Part shown: in pieces, positions 35,138 to 46,389 of the stretch
How the letters are laid out: the number at the start of each line of letters is the position of its first letter
Position numbering within the stretch: position 1 is the stretch's first letter
Origin: Eleusine coracana subsp. coracana
Lineage: Eukaryota; Streptophyta; Magnoliopsida; Poales; Poaceae
Assembly: GCA_032690845.1 (NCBI GenBank)
Contig: CM064426.1
Span: 76,016,403 to 76,080,402 of the forward strand
Length of the DNA: 64,000 nt
Direction of reading: 5' to 3'
Program-made: the position numbers and the translations under genes
Notes under the pieces: generated by a model
Told to the model about the DNA's origin: nothing
The model's database searches: none
The model's input: the letters and a program-made list of their open reading frames with translations, nothing else

Positions 35138-35809
35138 ATTCCATATCTCGGTGGTGTGGGGGCACCGAAGGAGTAGGTGGTCATGGATATGTTTATAAGT
35201 ACATGAATACATTTTATTAAAAGCATTTTAATATATCAAATTCTCAAGTAACATGTTTGTGTAACCTTTTATTCTAATTGTTCCAAAAACATCAAGATAA
35301 TATAGACGATGGGTAGAGCGAATCCTTAAAGGATAAAAGTGTCTAATTTAGGTAACAACACTACGATGTTGCTTGTGTTGATCACGAGCTTACTTTTGGT
35401 ATGTGAGGCGATTCCTATCAAAAGCTATAACATAATCGAACATGGAGGATTACAAACGACATATAGGGTTGTTATCACCGACTATCTATCGCTACAACAT
35501 ATGGACTACATGATAAACAAAGTTAATCTATAATTTAGACATTACGTCTACGCTTTCAGTTACTATCTTAATCCACATGGGGGATCAAAATGAAGGCATC
35601 CAAATAACTAGAGTGGTGAGCAAGCAAAGCACCGAAGCATAGAACTTACTTAAAAAGAAAAAAATACCAAACAAAAGAAATCATGAAAATTTACTAAATA
35701 TGATAAGCATTTGTCGAAATAAAAGCATGAAGAAGATATGGACGAGTCTGCACCTCCTCCTAACTCTACCTCATTATCTCCCTATTTCCTAAGCTATATA
35801 TGTTTTGTC
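35138..35809. other. intergenic, nothing recognised
   Basis: AT-rich sequence with only short open frames and no recognisable gene or element. Confidence 0.3.
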
Positions 35810-36195
35810 CCTTGATAATATAGATTTTTCTCTTAATTACATGAGAAAATCATTGTAAGTAAATATTATCAATATTTATAAAATTTGTTAGTAATAAATA
35901 CAATACTTGAGAGCTATAAATTGCTACTACTTCGTTCCAAATTTGTTATTGTAATTATTTTTTTTATGTTTGATTATTTTTCAAATATGAAAAGTTATAA
36001 GTTATATTTAAATTTTATCTAGTATAAATTATGAGAAAATCTATGATAATTCTTGAAATATTTTGAATAAGACAGATAGTCAAAGTTAACAAAAAAAAGT
36101 CAATAATGATAACAATTTTGAAACAGAAGAAGCACATGTCAAAGTTGTATGTATGCTAATTTATAAAAGGGGTGAGAGGGATTTGAAAGTCTAAA
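35810..36195 (+). repeat. tandem duplication unit 1 (interrupted by a MITE)
   Basis: Apart from the MITE at 35928-36135, this unit matches 36538-36705 in order and orientation. Shared phrases include TTGATAATATAGATTTT versus TTGATGATATGGATTTT, AAATTTGTTAG, AATTGCTAC, and GTATGCTAATTT. Both units end in GGGATTTGAAAG. Confidence 0.75.
35928..36135. mobile_element. Stowaway-like MITE, about 208 bp, with an empty site next door
   Basis: Ends are TACTTCGTTCCAAATTTG on the left and CAATTTTGAAACAGAAGAAG on the right, imperfect inverted repeats of Stowaway type. The adjacent duplicate unit contains the uninterrupted site AATTGCTACATGTCAA, whereas this unit reads AATTGCTAC, then the element, then ATGTCAA. 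That comparison fixes the boundaries to within two or three bases. Confidence 0.8.
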
Positions 36196-36537
36196 TCTCA
36201 AAATGTTTGAGTGTCTGTGTGAAGTGAAGCCACTACTCTTCATTCATAATGGTTCAAAGATAATTTTAAGGTTGGTAACCTCCGCCAAATGCATATAACC
36301 GACATCAGAGAGATGGTGGGAGACAACACGTGACAATGCGGGACTGATTGCGCCTCTCCAGGGGGTTCGGCCCAATTGGAGAGAACCCTATGATGTCTCC
36401 TTTGCTCTGTTACGGTATCTAGTAGGTCCATTTCTTATGGCATGTACAAAGCCCTGAGTTAAATGGGTTTTACTCTGTTTGTGGACCTATGAATCTGTGT
36501 AATCTTTCTAATCAGCTGGATGTATGCTTTCTTCCTT

Positions 36538-36705
36538 GGTCTTGATGATATGGATTTTCTTAATTATGTGAGTAAATCATCATAAACTAATACTATCAAC
36601 ACTTAAATTTGTTAGCAATAAACACAATCCTTAAGAACTCCTAATTGCTACATGTCAATATGTATGCTAATTTGTAAAGGGATGCATGGGATGGGATTTG
36701 AAAGG
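36538..36705 (+). repeat. tandem duplication unit 2 (empty of the MITE)
   Basis: This is the counterpart of 35810-36195 without the Stowaway-like insertion. Its right edge, GGGATTTGAAAGGGTAAC, runs straight into the copied 3' flank of the borate transporter gene at 36701. Confidence 0.75.
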
Positions 36706-36920
36706 GTAACTATAATATTGATGCAAAACTGTTTGACTTCGCAATGTCGACTAGAAATGTTGTGTGAGGGTGCATCTGGCATTGCTCCAGCGTAGCACGT
36801 ACGAGGATGCAAAAATGTTTTGACTTCATATGACCTCAAAAAAAATTGTTTTGACATCATACTGGATAAAGTTGACTAAAGCAGTGACATTGACTCGATG
36901 CATTTTTATCAAGGGCAAAA
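36701..36920 (+). repeat. displaced copy of the borate transporter 3' flank
   Basis: This matches 18031-18205 in the same orientation, with phrases GAAAGGGTAACTA, ACTGTTTGACTTCG, CTAGAAATG, GGGTGCAT, CAG/GTAGCA and CTCGATGCATTT. It is diverged and carries about 50 extra bases. No borate transporter coding sequence is near it, so this is a fragment, not a gene copy. Confidence 0.7.
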
Positions 36921-37680
36921 TTCTTCAAAACCACTCACTTAAACTTTAATCCCTTCATTGTTACCGAGAAAATATGTATCTTGTCAATGCCACTGCCAGA
37001 TAATTTTTATCCCTTGGTTGTTAGTATCAACCAAATTGTGACTCTTTTTCCTAACAAAGACGCTTAAAGAGACGCATGTGCCCTTTCTTCTTCACGTGGT
37101 GTCATACAAGACAAGTGGAGCACTTTGGGGAGGAGAGGCGAGGGAAGAAGCAAACAAGGTCTCGACAACATGGCATTGATGCTCTTCTAATTCCACGGGG
37201 GTGGATGCCATGCACCAACTCCCACAACACGACGTCATCGTCCTTGGTCCATGTCGATTTCTTCATTGCCGGACAGCGAACGCAACCATCGACAAAGGCA
37301 CCGTAGTTGCACACCCAATTGATCCCCCTCTTTTCCCTATGCATTCAGTAGGGTTTGTGCAAGAAATGTATGGGAGAGGCAATTTGATTGGAGGAGACTT
37401 TTGATTTTGGGGTAAATTTGGTCGAGGGCAATCCTGATTTGATGCAGGATAGCAGCAATTTAGTGGGGGCGATTAGAGTTCTTCGTGGGGGAAATCGATG
37501 GGTAATATAAGAGTAGTATTGGTATTTAGAGAAAACGCTCATGGTGGATGCAGCCATTGTGGCACAGAACAGAGAAACATTTTGAACTGTTGGTATTGAC
37601 AGTATTTATGTTTTCTCGGTGATCAACTGGGGATTGCACTTTATGTCAATGAGAGTAAAGGGATTTTCCCAAAATCAAAG
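36915..37680. mobile_element. long-TIR element, about 765 bp
   Basis: The left arm (GGGCAAAATTCTTC, then AATCCC, GTTACCGAGAAAATAT, TGTCAATGCCACTG) is matched in inverted order by the right arm, whose complement contains GGGAAAATCCC, AATCCCCAGTTGATCACCGAG, AAAACATAAATACTGTCAAT. Arms of about 90 bases with a unique centre suggest a Mutator-type non-autonomous element. The open frames in the centre match no known family. Confidence 0.6.
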
Positions 37681-38107
37681 TTTGTGAAACGGGATTAGAC
37701 TGGTCTATGCATAACTTCTTCATTACTAGTACTAGTACTAGTAGTAGTATGATGTAGCACGGAACATAGATCGACTAGCCCTGACCAAAAAAAATTGTAA
37801 AGGGGATATTCTTAAGATACGGACATTTTCAGGATCCACGAACCTGGCATGATCAACTCAAGAGGTCCCCTTCTAGAACGCCAGGTTCCTCGTCGGGGCA
37901 TCCGAGAAGGTCCCTCATCGCTGTCTATGTCGTGGCGTGCGTGTGCGTATGGCACGGCAACTGCACCGCTGAACCGTCTCAGCAATGAGGGCATATTTGC
38001 TTGGTGCCCTGCCAGACAGCTGCTCCGCCAAGTAGCAACGCCAATCGCAAGGCGTCCAAAATCGAACGGCTCAACGGCCTACCTGAGTTAGGCAGATTTC
38101 TTACGGC
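37681..38107. other. intergenic, nothing recognised
   Basis: No gene is supported; the open frames are short and compositionally unremarkable. Confidence 0.3.
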
Positions 38108-38316
38108 CAGGGTTAGAATAACCGAACAAAACCAGCCGATTATCCCTGTTAACCGGATAACCGGTCCCGACCAGTCTCACTAATTAACCAGTTAGTCAAA
38201 AAAACCAGACTTGATATTGTAACTATATAATTAACTGACTAGTTATACTGATTAACCGATCAGTTTTTCACCGAGCCGAGAGTCAGTCGATTAAATCGGT
38301 AATTTCAACCACCAAG
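38108..38316 (+). mobile_element. hAT-type MITE, about 205 bp (right end eroded)
   Basis: It begins CAGGGTTAGAATAACCGAA and ends near TCGGTAATTTCAACC. Across its length it matches the reverse complement of the element at 45207-45390, roughly three bases in four, including GGATAACCGGTC, AACTATATA and CGATTAAATCGGT. The right terminal bases and target duplication are no longer recognisable. Confidence 0.75.
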
Positions 38317-38499
38317 CAAAGTAGCCCTGAAAGCGCCACCAACCTAGCCCCAACGGCCCGGGAGGGGAGAGAGAGGGTCCACACGGCTGCAACCGAAGGA
38401 GAAACGTTACGCGTCGTAACGGAAAAGCGCGGGGGAGGAATAATTGTCCACGCGGCGGGCTTATCTGTCTATTCCCCATCTGGTCTGGTGGGCGGGCAG

Positions 38500-38507
38500 C
38501 TATAAAT
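38500..38507 (+). promoter_or_regulatory. TATA box of the frameshifted small-protein gene
   Basis: CTATAAATT lies about 100 bases upstream of the ATG at 38605. The equivalent CTATAAATT precedes the intact paralogue at 46265. Both promoters also share CCACGCGGCG followed closely by CTTATC (a GATAAG I-box in complement), a motif common in light-regulated plant genes. Confidence 0.55.
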
Positions 38508-38604
38508 TCTTCGCTTGCCATCGCCTATGTTCACACACGCATACAACATCCGATCCCTCTCTTCGAATCGAAGCAGCACAAGAACGACAGAAGTAGCAAC
38601 TGTA

Positions 38605-38905
38605 ATGGCGATGACACCATGCGCTGCGTCTTCCGTCAGGCACCAGCAGATCCGTGCGGGCGCACGCCAGGGGCAAGTGGTGGGCGCCGCTTCTGGGCTG
38701 GTCGGGCCGGGCCGACTACCTGGAGGCCGCAGCGCCCGTGCCGGCGCGAGACGACGCGGCGGCGGCGACCCGGAAGCAGTTCGTGGGCGGCCTGCTGACG
38801 GAGGAGAAGGCGCGGGAGCTGCGGGCCCGGATGGCAGAGACGGACTGCTTCCACGACGCCATGTACCACTCCGCCATCGCCTCCCGCCTCGCACGATCCA
38901 GCTAG
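38605..38905 (+). pseudogene. small plastid-type protein gene, frameshifted copy
   Basis: This is a duplicate of the intact gene at 46390-46743. The ATG at 38605 opens MAMTPCAASS, matching the paralogue's start, but that frame then runs into unrelated sequence. The conserved body (WWAPLLGWSGRADYLE, QFVGGLLTEEKARELRARM, CFHDAMYHSAIASRLARSS) continues in another frame, which has a stop at 38612-38614 and no ATG before the body. About 50 bases of the N-terminal region are missing relative to the paralogue, which accounts for the shift. The C-terminal 60 residues remain well conserved, so the damage looks recent. An unannotated start or small intron is possible but I see no splice signals. Confidence 0.75.
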
Positions 38906-40355
38906 CTAGTTCTCGCTCCACGCCGCCGCCGGCGAGACGAGACGCGAGCGGGAGCAGTGCCGTCTCCGTCTGCTTGTACATAATCGCTAGCTGTTGGCTG
39001 TTGCAGAGGAGGGTGAGAAAGGGTCTGGTCTTTTTACCGTGGGATCCCTTTTTTTTTTTTTCTGTTCATGTCGACCTGATAGATTTTGTTTTTTTTTACT
39101 CTGCTTCGACCTCCATTTGTGACTGACGTTCCTACGCCATTTTCGATCGGGTTTGTATACGCGCCATGATCATCTGTAAAAATTCGTGAGTTGGTCTCCG
39201 GACGTTGTTGGTTGCAGCTGCTCTGTTTTGAGTGGATCCAAACATTGCTACGATTCTTGGGATGCCGACCCATTGTGTGGTCACTAACTCTCGTGCGCGA
39301 GGCATGCTGTTTTTCATTCTTCATCTTTAAATGTATGAAACTATATGAACAGATGAACACTAATCTCACCTCCCATAAAGTTCTTTACATGTAGCTATAT
39401 AATTTGCATCAAAACTAATGCCCTACATGCGGTGACCAGCTAGTCCAATCAGAACATGGCAAATGCTCAAGGAGGTCGGAGCAGATCATTCGATTCATTC
39501 GTTTATTGTGATTTCGGTCAGGCGGAAGAGCAGCTTATGTTATCTAGTATATATCTCCATTATTGCAAGGATTAACCAGTGTACTAGTCACCTTAGCTAT
39601 CAGCATGAAGAAATATGAATTCGAATGGGGGACTCGGGGGAAGGACCATTACATAAATTATGACCACTTTGACCGTAGGCCTAGGGGATCCAAATTTTCG
39701 AGTTGGATATTTATTTTCTTATCTTTAAATCACTATCTCTATTGTTACAAATTTGGGTACCTAAAAAAAAATCACTCCTATATATTTACCAGAAATACCT
39801 AACTTTTGTAATGTTTGAGCACAAAATTCTAGTAACATTTGTAACATATTTAAGTGTCATCAGAATCTTACTCTCACAATTCAAATTCATAAATGTTGAA
39901 TCAAATATTCCTACCCATGTATGCATACATGCCATTTTCCTATAGCATGCGTGCATGGTCTGATGTGTTGGGCCCACCAATTAGGTTGCTCGTTTCATGC
40001 AATTTGCACTGCAACAATAAATATATTGATCTTATGCATTATTCGGTATTTGATTAATTCGTTAATTGAAAGGGGCAACAAGAACATGAGAAATTGTAGA
40101 AAGATGTTGTTTTTTGTTCTACTGTTTATAGTCTTGCTACCTACATTTATGTAAATTTAATACCTAGGAACTCAGCCCATCTTGATCAGTTCTTTGTCGA
40201 GGTGGGGGAATATGCCCCTATGCAGCAAGATTGAAATCCCGTCAAACTAGAATTTGGGTACATATTGTGTCATTGGTTCTTCTTGATAATGAAAAACACA
40301 TAGCCACACGTATTGTTGTGCCCATTTGTTAACAATAAAAAAAATGTGTAACAAC
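38906..40355. other. 3' flank and intergenic, AT-rich
   Basis: No gene supported. The stretch 39770-39880 has diverged similarity to 43800-43910 (AAATACCTAACTTTTGTAATGTTTGAGCACAA versus a related phrase), suggesting an old local duplication. Near 40311 the phrase CACACGTATTG, then GCCCATTTGTTA, recurs at 43660 on the far side of the solo LTR. Confidence 0.4.
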
Positions 40356-40360
40356 CACAC

Positions 40361-43300
40361 TGTGAGATCCTCAAAATTGGCCACATAAAAATACATCATA
40401 AACTGTTTTATTAATTCAGGAAAAACTATTTCTAAATAGAAGGAAAAATAATAATAAAACACTAGTAGGCACACAATAGGATAATTATTATTTTCAAAAA
40501 TCCTAAAATTTGGAACATGACAAGTGGTTGCCCTCTTCTTTATTTTCTCCTAAAGTTTTGGTTCAAATTTCTTTTTTGAATTAGGGTTAGTCTGTACTTG
40601 TCTTGAGAAAACCCAGAAATAAAACCAAAACTCTCCTACCGGGCCACCTTTTTCCCTTCCCTCATCCCCTCCGGCCCACTCGGCCTAGCCGGCCACCCCG
40701 CTCTCCCTTCCGCTCTCCCGCTCACGCAAAGCCTACGGCCTTGACCCATCTCCTCCTCTCGGTCCACAGCCCTGCCCCCCGTCTCCTTCCTCTGCCACAG
40801 TCACCAGAGTCATCGCCGCCAGCATCTTCCCCTGCTCCCACCCTACCTACCCGAAGACTCCACCTACCCGATGCCATTACCTCTCCCCGGACCCGCTGCC
40901 GCCGACCAAAGGACGAATCCCCGCCTAACCCTAGCAACGCGACGGAGCAAGGACGCACGGAGCCACGGCGGCTGGCCCCGCACGCCGGTGCCGCCCCATG
41001 CACGCTCGCCCTATTCCTCACTGACCCGTCAGGTTTGCGTGCAGCCCTCCGTCGCCGGACCCCGCCGGCCTCTCTGCTCGCTCCACCGCCGGCCCCGCTC
41101 TCGTTGTTCTGCTCTTAACGCCCCTGTGCGCGCCGCTCTGTGTCAACCCCTTCTCCGCACCTATAAATAGACCCCCATCTAGCTGCTGGCACCTCACCGC
41201 CGCCCCGGTCCGAGCAAGGCAAGCTTTAAGCCCTCATCTCTCTTCCTCTCTCTCTCTGCCAATCCCGAGCACCTCCCCACTTCATTACTAGCCACCCTGA
41301 GGTGCCAATCCACCTCGCGATCAACACCCATGAACGCAGCACCCTCCTCTCTCTTCCCCAAGCTTGGCCGCATCGAGCATAGCCCCCGGTAGCACCTGGC
41401 AGCGAGCGGCGGTGCTTTCGTCCATGGTGCCGCCGACGTCTCCCGCGCCGGCCACCGCATTCGGTCACCCCTCCCCCCCCCCCCCCCCCTCACCGTCCAT
41501 CACCACACCGACGCTCCAGATTAAAAGCCACGTACCCCTTCGGATGATTAAATCCAAGCCGCCCAGATCAAGATCAACAGTCGGTAGCCTCTGGTTCATG
41601 AACCACTCCCATATACCCGGCTCACAGAACCCGTGGACCCATTCCACTGATTATTCAACACAAAATTAAATCCAGAAAAGAAAGGAAAATACCAGAACCT
41701 TGCCCTTTTCACCTAGCCCCCTAGGCTTTATTATTATTCTGTTTCAGCCCAACTTTTACAAAAAAGTACCCCAACTTTTTTGTAATTATATCTTAGCCCC
41801 TGCCAAATTACCACCAAGCCTCTGACACTTTCCAAAATTACAGATAGGTCCCTAGAACTTTTTAGAAATTACAAAAATGCTCCTAGACCTTCCGAAAGCC
41901 CTAGATTCCAAACTGTAACTCCATTTTAAGCGATTCTTGCGCCGTTGGAATCGTCGTCCCAAACCCTAACCACTGAGAACCTCCTTACAGCCCCTTACCT
42001 TCTGGTTTTCCCATCATTTAGTTTTTCTTTTGATTTGGTGTTATTTTATGTTTCTGATAGCTTACGCGTAGCTCGTATTTCCGCAGACGAAGAGAACCAG
42101 GAGCAAGAGCCCGAGGACCCGGACTACGAGGAAGGCTTCGAGGACGCGCTAGGAGGCAAGCTCTATCTACTCCTTGTTCATGATTGCTCATATTACTTTG
42201 AAAATGCACCCAACTTAGAGCCTACTTCTTATATGCATTGTTCTTTGTCACTTTATGTTGCTTAGTTGAATCCCACTTGTGTAAAAGCTAGCATTCTTAT
42301 CACCCTATGTAAGGTATGAATGTGAGATCCTTGTTTGGCCGCATTTGATATCCCCATGCCTTGATAAACTTAGGGAGTCATTATTAGTCCAGCTAATAAT
42401 GATGTTACCTTGTTAGAATACGCTTAAGAACTATGACACTTGTCACCACACTCTCCACTATCAAGTTTACAAAATGGGTGAAAGCGTGTTTGGTGGTGTG
42501 TGTGTAGGAGAGGGTGGGCATTAAATCAAAGGTTGTTGTGATGAAGGGGGTGAAATAGAACGGCTGTGGGTGAGACTCCTAGTACTGGTGCAGAGTACTT
42601 GGTGATGGTGTCTTCGGTGTAGGTCCACCTATCATGGACGAGTGCTTGCCCTGCCAACTAGGAACGACTAAATAAGATCTCAACTTGGTGGTATTTCAGT
42701 ACGACCACAGAACTTGTATGGGTAGGACTAACGCGAATCCTGGATAATGCAACAAGGAAGTATCATCCGGCGAAGTAGAAACGGACTCAGGGATCGGAGC
42801 AGTGATGTGATGTGATGATAAGTCCAGTACTTGGAAAAATTGTTGGTTGTGTGTCTTTGTTGTGACGGGATCCCTGAGTTTCGTGGTGGACTTGTGAGCG
42901 TGCCTGGGTGAAGTGGGAGCGTTATGTGATCCGTAGCTAAGAGCATATAGCCTGTGGGTACAGCGTACTAAGCTCTGCAGAGTTATCCTAAATCATTCGG
43001 ATGTCCGTTGTCACTGGTCATGGCACACCAATCATTGGGCTCTTAGAAATTCCTTGATGTGTGTGTGGGTGTAATGAGACCCGTGTTTTCTGGTGAATGG
43101 TGATGGCAAGGTGTGCCAGGGCTGTTATGACTGTGTGTTGAAATGACCAACTAAAAGATGGGAACTGTTGGGATCGATTGTAATCTCCCTCATGTCCAAC
43201 CAACCAAAAGTTATAAAAATGTTTCCTTTCTCAAGAATCCCCTTGATTCTATAAGTAACCCCTGCATTCGCGCTTTCCGCAAAACTCTGAAACTTAGCCT

Positions 43301-43659
43301 TACTCTTGGTTACTATCCAAATGCATGTATTACCCCCTTGCTAGAGGTAGAGCTTGCAGAGTACCTTACGTACTCACCCTTGCATTAATATATTTTATTC
43401 AGAAGAGAAAGATGAAGAAGAAGAACCAGTGGAATTTGACGACTAGATCATGTTCTATGCTCAAGTTGCCTGTGGACTTCAATAAAGCTTATGTGTTATT
43501 TACTTTTCCGAGGATGGCACGACCACCTCTCTGACTTGTAACTTAAGACTTATATGACTTTCTGTCCCTGCGAGGACTTAATAAAGATTGATGTATCACC
43601 CTTTGTATCATTTGTATGTGTGTACCAACTATTGATCTAGGAACGTTAGGGGTATGACA
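40361..43659 (+). mobile_element. solo LTR, 3.3 kb, Ty3/gypsy-like (Tekay/Del-type length)
   Basis: It begins TGTGAGATCC and ends GGGTATGACA. The pentamer CACAC flanks both sides (40356-40360 and 43660-43664), the 5-bp target duplication left by an LTR retrotransposon. Inside are a plus-strand TATA box (CTATAAATAG at 41161), a GC-rich pyrimidine-rich stretch before it, and AATAAA signals near 43480 and 43583. No gag, protease, reverse transcriptase or integrase frame and no primer-binding site follow. It is therefore one LTR left by recombination between two. The length fits the Tekay/Del branch of chromoviruses; the branch is inference. A 17-base C run lies at 41473. Confidence 0.8.
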
Positions 43660-43664
43660 CACAC

Positions 43665-45198
43665 GTATTGATATGCCCATTTTGTTATTAGACATAGACA
43701 TTTGTCTATATAAATTATCGGTTTGGGTTTTTTATTTGAGTTTTATAAACACTAACCAAAATATTATTAGAATTTTTTATATTCCTAAAAATTCATGTAT
43801 CAAAAAAATGATTTTGCCTTAGATTTTACAAAATACCTAATTTTTTTATAATATTTAAGCACAACTTGTAATGATATTTCAACATATGTGAGCACCATTT
43901 ATAAATTTTTTTGTTTCGTTTTTTTATGGTCCATCTCATATTTGCCAGCCACGCTCGCATCATCCAATTCCTTTTCTTCCTTCCGTCGTCAGCTCAATTA
44001 TAATCATGGATCATATAGCAAAAATATTTTCAGCCCCTCCAACAAGCAGCGCATTGGGAGGATCTGGTGGGAGAAACAGTAGTTAGATGCGACGGATATT
44101 CGTGGCGGAGCGGCGCCGGGGTCCGGTTGCTGTCGGTGCGGCGGGTGGCGTGGCGCTGCGCAAGCGTGTTGCTGGTTGCAGCATCAGCCGGCAGCCGCGC
44201 AGAAGCTGCACCCAACAAAACGCCCTACGCAGCACAGGGCCTTTTATCCCGCTTCTGGATTCCGTGTGCCGTCGCTCGGTCTCTCCTCGTCCTCGACGAC
44301 GAGGAGATACCGCCGTGCAGTGTGTGTGTGTGTGTGGCGTGGCTGTGAGTCACCTTGCCGCGTCGGCGTGTGGCGGCGACCACGCAGAAGAACCGGCAGG
44401 CAGACCAGGCCCAACCGCCCAAGCCGCAACGGTCTCCTGTCCTGTATCGCACGCACATGCTCCGTTCTACAGCGTCGTCACGGTACGAGAGCGCGCGCGG
44501 TCACGCACAGCCACAAGCTGACCGTCAGGAACCGCGCGAGACAAACGGGGGACGCCGAGCTGTTGCTGTTGGCACCGTCAGAGGAAACGCAGGGCGCCCG
44601 TGTCCGTGCGGTGTGGGTGCAGCCGGATCCAACCGTGTTCCCTCCTCTCTCGCGCGCTCTTTGCTTGCGTTCTTGCTTGACCACCAGATCCGGAGTGCGA
44701 TCAACTTTACTTTAATATATATAATTATAAATAAAAGTTATCATATAATCCTACCAACACGGCACCACGCGAGCGTGATCGGAGCGGGCCAGCTGACGAG
44801 GAGCTGACTCGACGCGACCAACAAGTTGCCACTCTATCCGGTTTCCAGATCGGCGGTAACTAACCGTATCTCCTCTGCCTGCGTGTCCGCACGTGTGAAA
44901 GCGATCAGTACGCATGCTCCGATATTATCCACATAATTTCTCTCGAATGAAGCCTTATTTTCCAAACCGGCTCTAGTGGTGCTGGTGCTAGGAACTTCGT
45001 TTCGGGTTCCGATTCAGCTCTTGGATGACCGAGGGGTTCTAGAAGGCTACTGGCTTATCCTTTCACCACAAGTAAAGGCCGGGTAGCCCTTTCGGCCTGG
45101 TCGGGCCTTAAATTGACACAAAAGAAAATAATCCACTGATCTACTGATCATGTCATCGAAGAGCTTGACACTTAGATCATACCAAGTGGAACTCCGAA
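43665..45198. other. intergenic with a GC-rich stretch
   Basis: A GC-rich segment (about 44085-44700) carries overlapping open frames in several phases, as expected of GC-rich DNA lacking stops. None resembles a known protein. A short (GT)n run lies near 44320. No gene supported. Confidence 0.35.
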
Positions 45199-45206
45199 CT
45201 CGTCAG

Positions 45207-45390
45207 CAAGGTTGAAATAACCGATTTAATCGGTCGACTCGGTTCAGTGAAAAATCGATCGGTTAACTATATAGCTACAGTACCAAGTTCGGTTTTCTTC
45301 AGCTATCCGATCGGTTAGCGTGATCGTCTGAGACCGGTTATCCAGTTAACCGGGATAACTAGCCGGTTTTATTCGGTTATTCCAACCCTG
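45207..45390 (-). mobile_element. hAT-type MITE, 184 bp, perfect 8-bp target duplication
   Basis: The element runs from CAAGGTTGAAATAACC to GGTTATTCCAACCCTG, imperfect inverted repeats. It is flanked on both sides by the octamer CTCGTCAG (45199-45206 and 45391-45398), the 8-bp target duplication of hAT transposons. It is the inverted relative of the element at 38108-38316. Perfect flanks indicate a fairly recent insertion. Confidence 0.9.
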
Positions 45391-45398
45391 CTCGTCAG

Positions 45399-46264
45399 CA
45401 AGTAGAAATTAATTAACAAGTATTTACATGCAAAATAGCCGAAAAAAGCTGATTATAATGCGTTGTTGGGGTTCATTATATTTATTTTTCTTGTACCTTT
45501 TTTTCATCCTTTGATGTTTTGCAAATGTTGACCAATTTTCCAAAAAAATAAAATAAAAATCAGTTGATGCAAATTACGAGCAGCAACCCGCTGCCGTCCT
45601 TCCTCTTCTTTCTTTCTCTCATTTGTTTTACGCATCTTTTGTCTATGTCCGTTGCAAGAAAAAATGTTGAACACACATGTATTTCTTGTCCACAATAAAT
45701 AACTCAAAATGATATATATGGCTCTAGCCGGCATGATGAAAAGGACAGTTTCATGAAATTGAACGAGCCCATGACTTAAAAAGGGATGAAAGCATCAAAC
45801 AAATAAGACAACACAACACGGTAGTTTAGTCTTGCCATTAATGCTAACTGCACATATTTAGGCAGAATTATATATATGGCCACTCTATTGGATTTTTTAT
45901 TCTTGAAGAAATTGATGGTTTGGATGCTTTTGTGTCACGCAAAATCCGAAATTGTCATGCTGCCTTCTAGATCGTCCAACGTAGTATAGAACTGGAACCT
46001 GGGCAGAACATAACCGCGATGTTTACGTGAGGTCGATGAACATTAACCGCTCCCAACGGCAACACCGCCCACCGCCCAGAAGCGGTCCCACCTGTCGGCC
46101 GCCAACAAAAGCAAACCGGCGGTGTTGCCGTTACGGACGGACGGTGAACGTGACGGTACAGCCCGTGATTCGTAACGGATAGCGCCAGATCCGAGCCACG
46201 TGTCCACGCGGCGTTCTTATCCGCTCCTCCACGCCTCAATTCCCTTTCCTCCCGCTCCTCTCGC
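45399..46264. other. upstream region of the small plastid-type protein gene
   Basis: AT-rich to about 45960, then GC-rich promoter DNA. No gene is seen. The proximal part (46160-46264) shares CGTAACGGA, CCACGCGGCG and CTTATC with the region before the frameshifted copy. Confidence 0.4.
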
Positions 46265-46271
46265 TATAAAT
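46265..46271 (+). promoter_or_regulatory. TATA box of the small plastid-type protein gene
   Basis: TATAAAT lies 125 bases upstream of the ATG at 46390, in the same setting as the TATA box of the duplicate at 38500. The leader between them contains a repeated GCATCCAAG.GAAGCAACTC phrase (about 46332 and 46361). Confidence 0.6.
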
Positions 46272-46389
46272 TCCACCCCTACCCCTCGGCGATCTCCATT
46301 ACCATTACCAGCCATCCTCGCATCAATCAAAGCATCCAAGTGAAGCAACTCACGAACAAAGCATCCAAGCGAAGCAACTCACGTCCAGA

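Noticed and set aside
40603..41118. 171-codon Pro/Arg-rich open frame
   Set aside because: It lies inside the solo LTR in pyrimidine-rich DNA upstream of the LTR's TATA box; composition explains the lack of stops.
44087..44807. overlapping 144-179-codon open frames in GC-rich DNA
   Set aside because: Three phases are open at once, the products are unlike any family, and there is no clear promoter or splice structure.
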